A program made the translations under genes and the position numbers. A stretch of DNA of 64,000 nucleotides from Lithodes maja (taxonomy: Eukaryota > Arthropoda > Malacostraca > Decapoda > Lithodidae), in contig JBAKBP010001398.1 of the NCBI GenBank assembly GCA_037953745.1, forward strand, positions 62,001 through 126,000, written 5' to 3'. Positions 63,780 through 64,000 of this stretch are shown piece by piece. The notes beneath the pieces are model-generated. The model was not told the DNA's origin, did no database searches, and saw only the letters and a list, made by a program, of their open reading frames with translations. The number at the start of each line of letters is the position of its first letter. Positions within the stretch are counted from its first letter, which is position 1.

Positions 63780-64000
63780 TGACCTGATGGAATGGGGAAC
63801 TCTTCTGCTCCGTTTTCTTTTAAAGCATGGGAAGCTTGTTGATATTCCCATTGCTCCTGTTGGTTTCTCCTCCTGTCCTTTCTGCTCTCCTGCAGGCTGG
63901 CAATCTTGCAAGTCTTACTCAACCCTGTTACTTCACTCTGGGTATTTCACCAAATGCACACTTATAAATGATCAACACCATTAAGTTTAAGCATCTCCAA
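63780..64000. other. Right flank of element C
   Basis: About 220 bases of sequence outside element C. A short open frame here shows no recognisable domain. It should continue the left flank that ends near 21183. Confidence 0.4.

Overview
This 64-kb window is eukaryotic and holds no host gene that I can recognise. Nearly all of it is transposable-element sequence, stacked element inside element. The mix is DIRS-type tyrosine-recombinase retrotransposons, CR1/L2/RTE-type LINEs, and many small TA-, TTAA- or 8-bp-flanked DNA transposons with no transposase gene. With the abundant microsatellites, this suggests a large, repeat-rich invertebrate genome; a malacostracan (decapod-like) crustacean is my best guess, by inference only.

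Layout. 1-6.3 kb: non-coding repeats (TTAA elements T1 and T2, a tRNA-like fragment, and TA-flanked element M3 nested in M1). 6.27-17.1 kb: LINE A (+), with ORF1 and ORF2 broken by a TA-flanked hairpin element (M4), a nearly intact second LINE (B, 7.46-11.84 kb), a hAT-like element (12.10-13.14 kb) and a T2 copy. 17.1-21.2 kb: palindromic repeats and AT-rich DNA with no gene. 21.18-63.78 kb: one DIRS-like element C (-) swollen to 42.6 kb by insertions; without them it is about 9.0 kb. C's gag is split by a second DIRS-like element G (+, 32.45-55.02 kb). G's left terminal repeat is split by a third, F (-, 32.48-42.79 kb). C also carries LINE D (26.48-31.01 kb) and a TA-flanked element (M2) that holds LINE E (56.16-60.40 kb). 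G's leader carries LINE H, which holds an RTE fragment. Three near-identical TTAA elements (T3) sit in D and F.

How they work together. Most junctions can be placed to the base, because removing the insert returns the host element's reading frame. The order is C, then G and D and M2, then F, H, E and the L2 fragment, then T3 and the RTE fragment. C and F encode gag, reverse transcriptase-RNase H and a tyrosine recombinase, and have inverted terminal repeats plus an internal complementary region, the structure used to rebuild a DNA circle. G is a decayed relative. Net lengths of C, F and G are all close to 9 kb.

Most notable: (1) exact -1 frameshift heptamers at ORF junctions of LINE E, LINE D and DIRS-like F; (2) an identical seven-ligand Cys/His spacing at the gag N-terminus of C and F, followed by an SR-like region; (3) a LINE ORF1 joining a PHD finger to three CCCH fingers; (4) a nearly intact LINE (B) whose endonuclease lacks the usual SDH aspartate.
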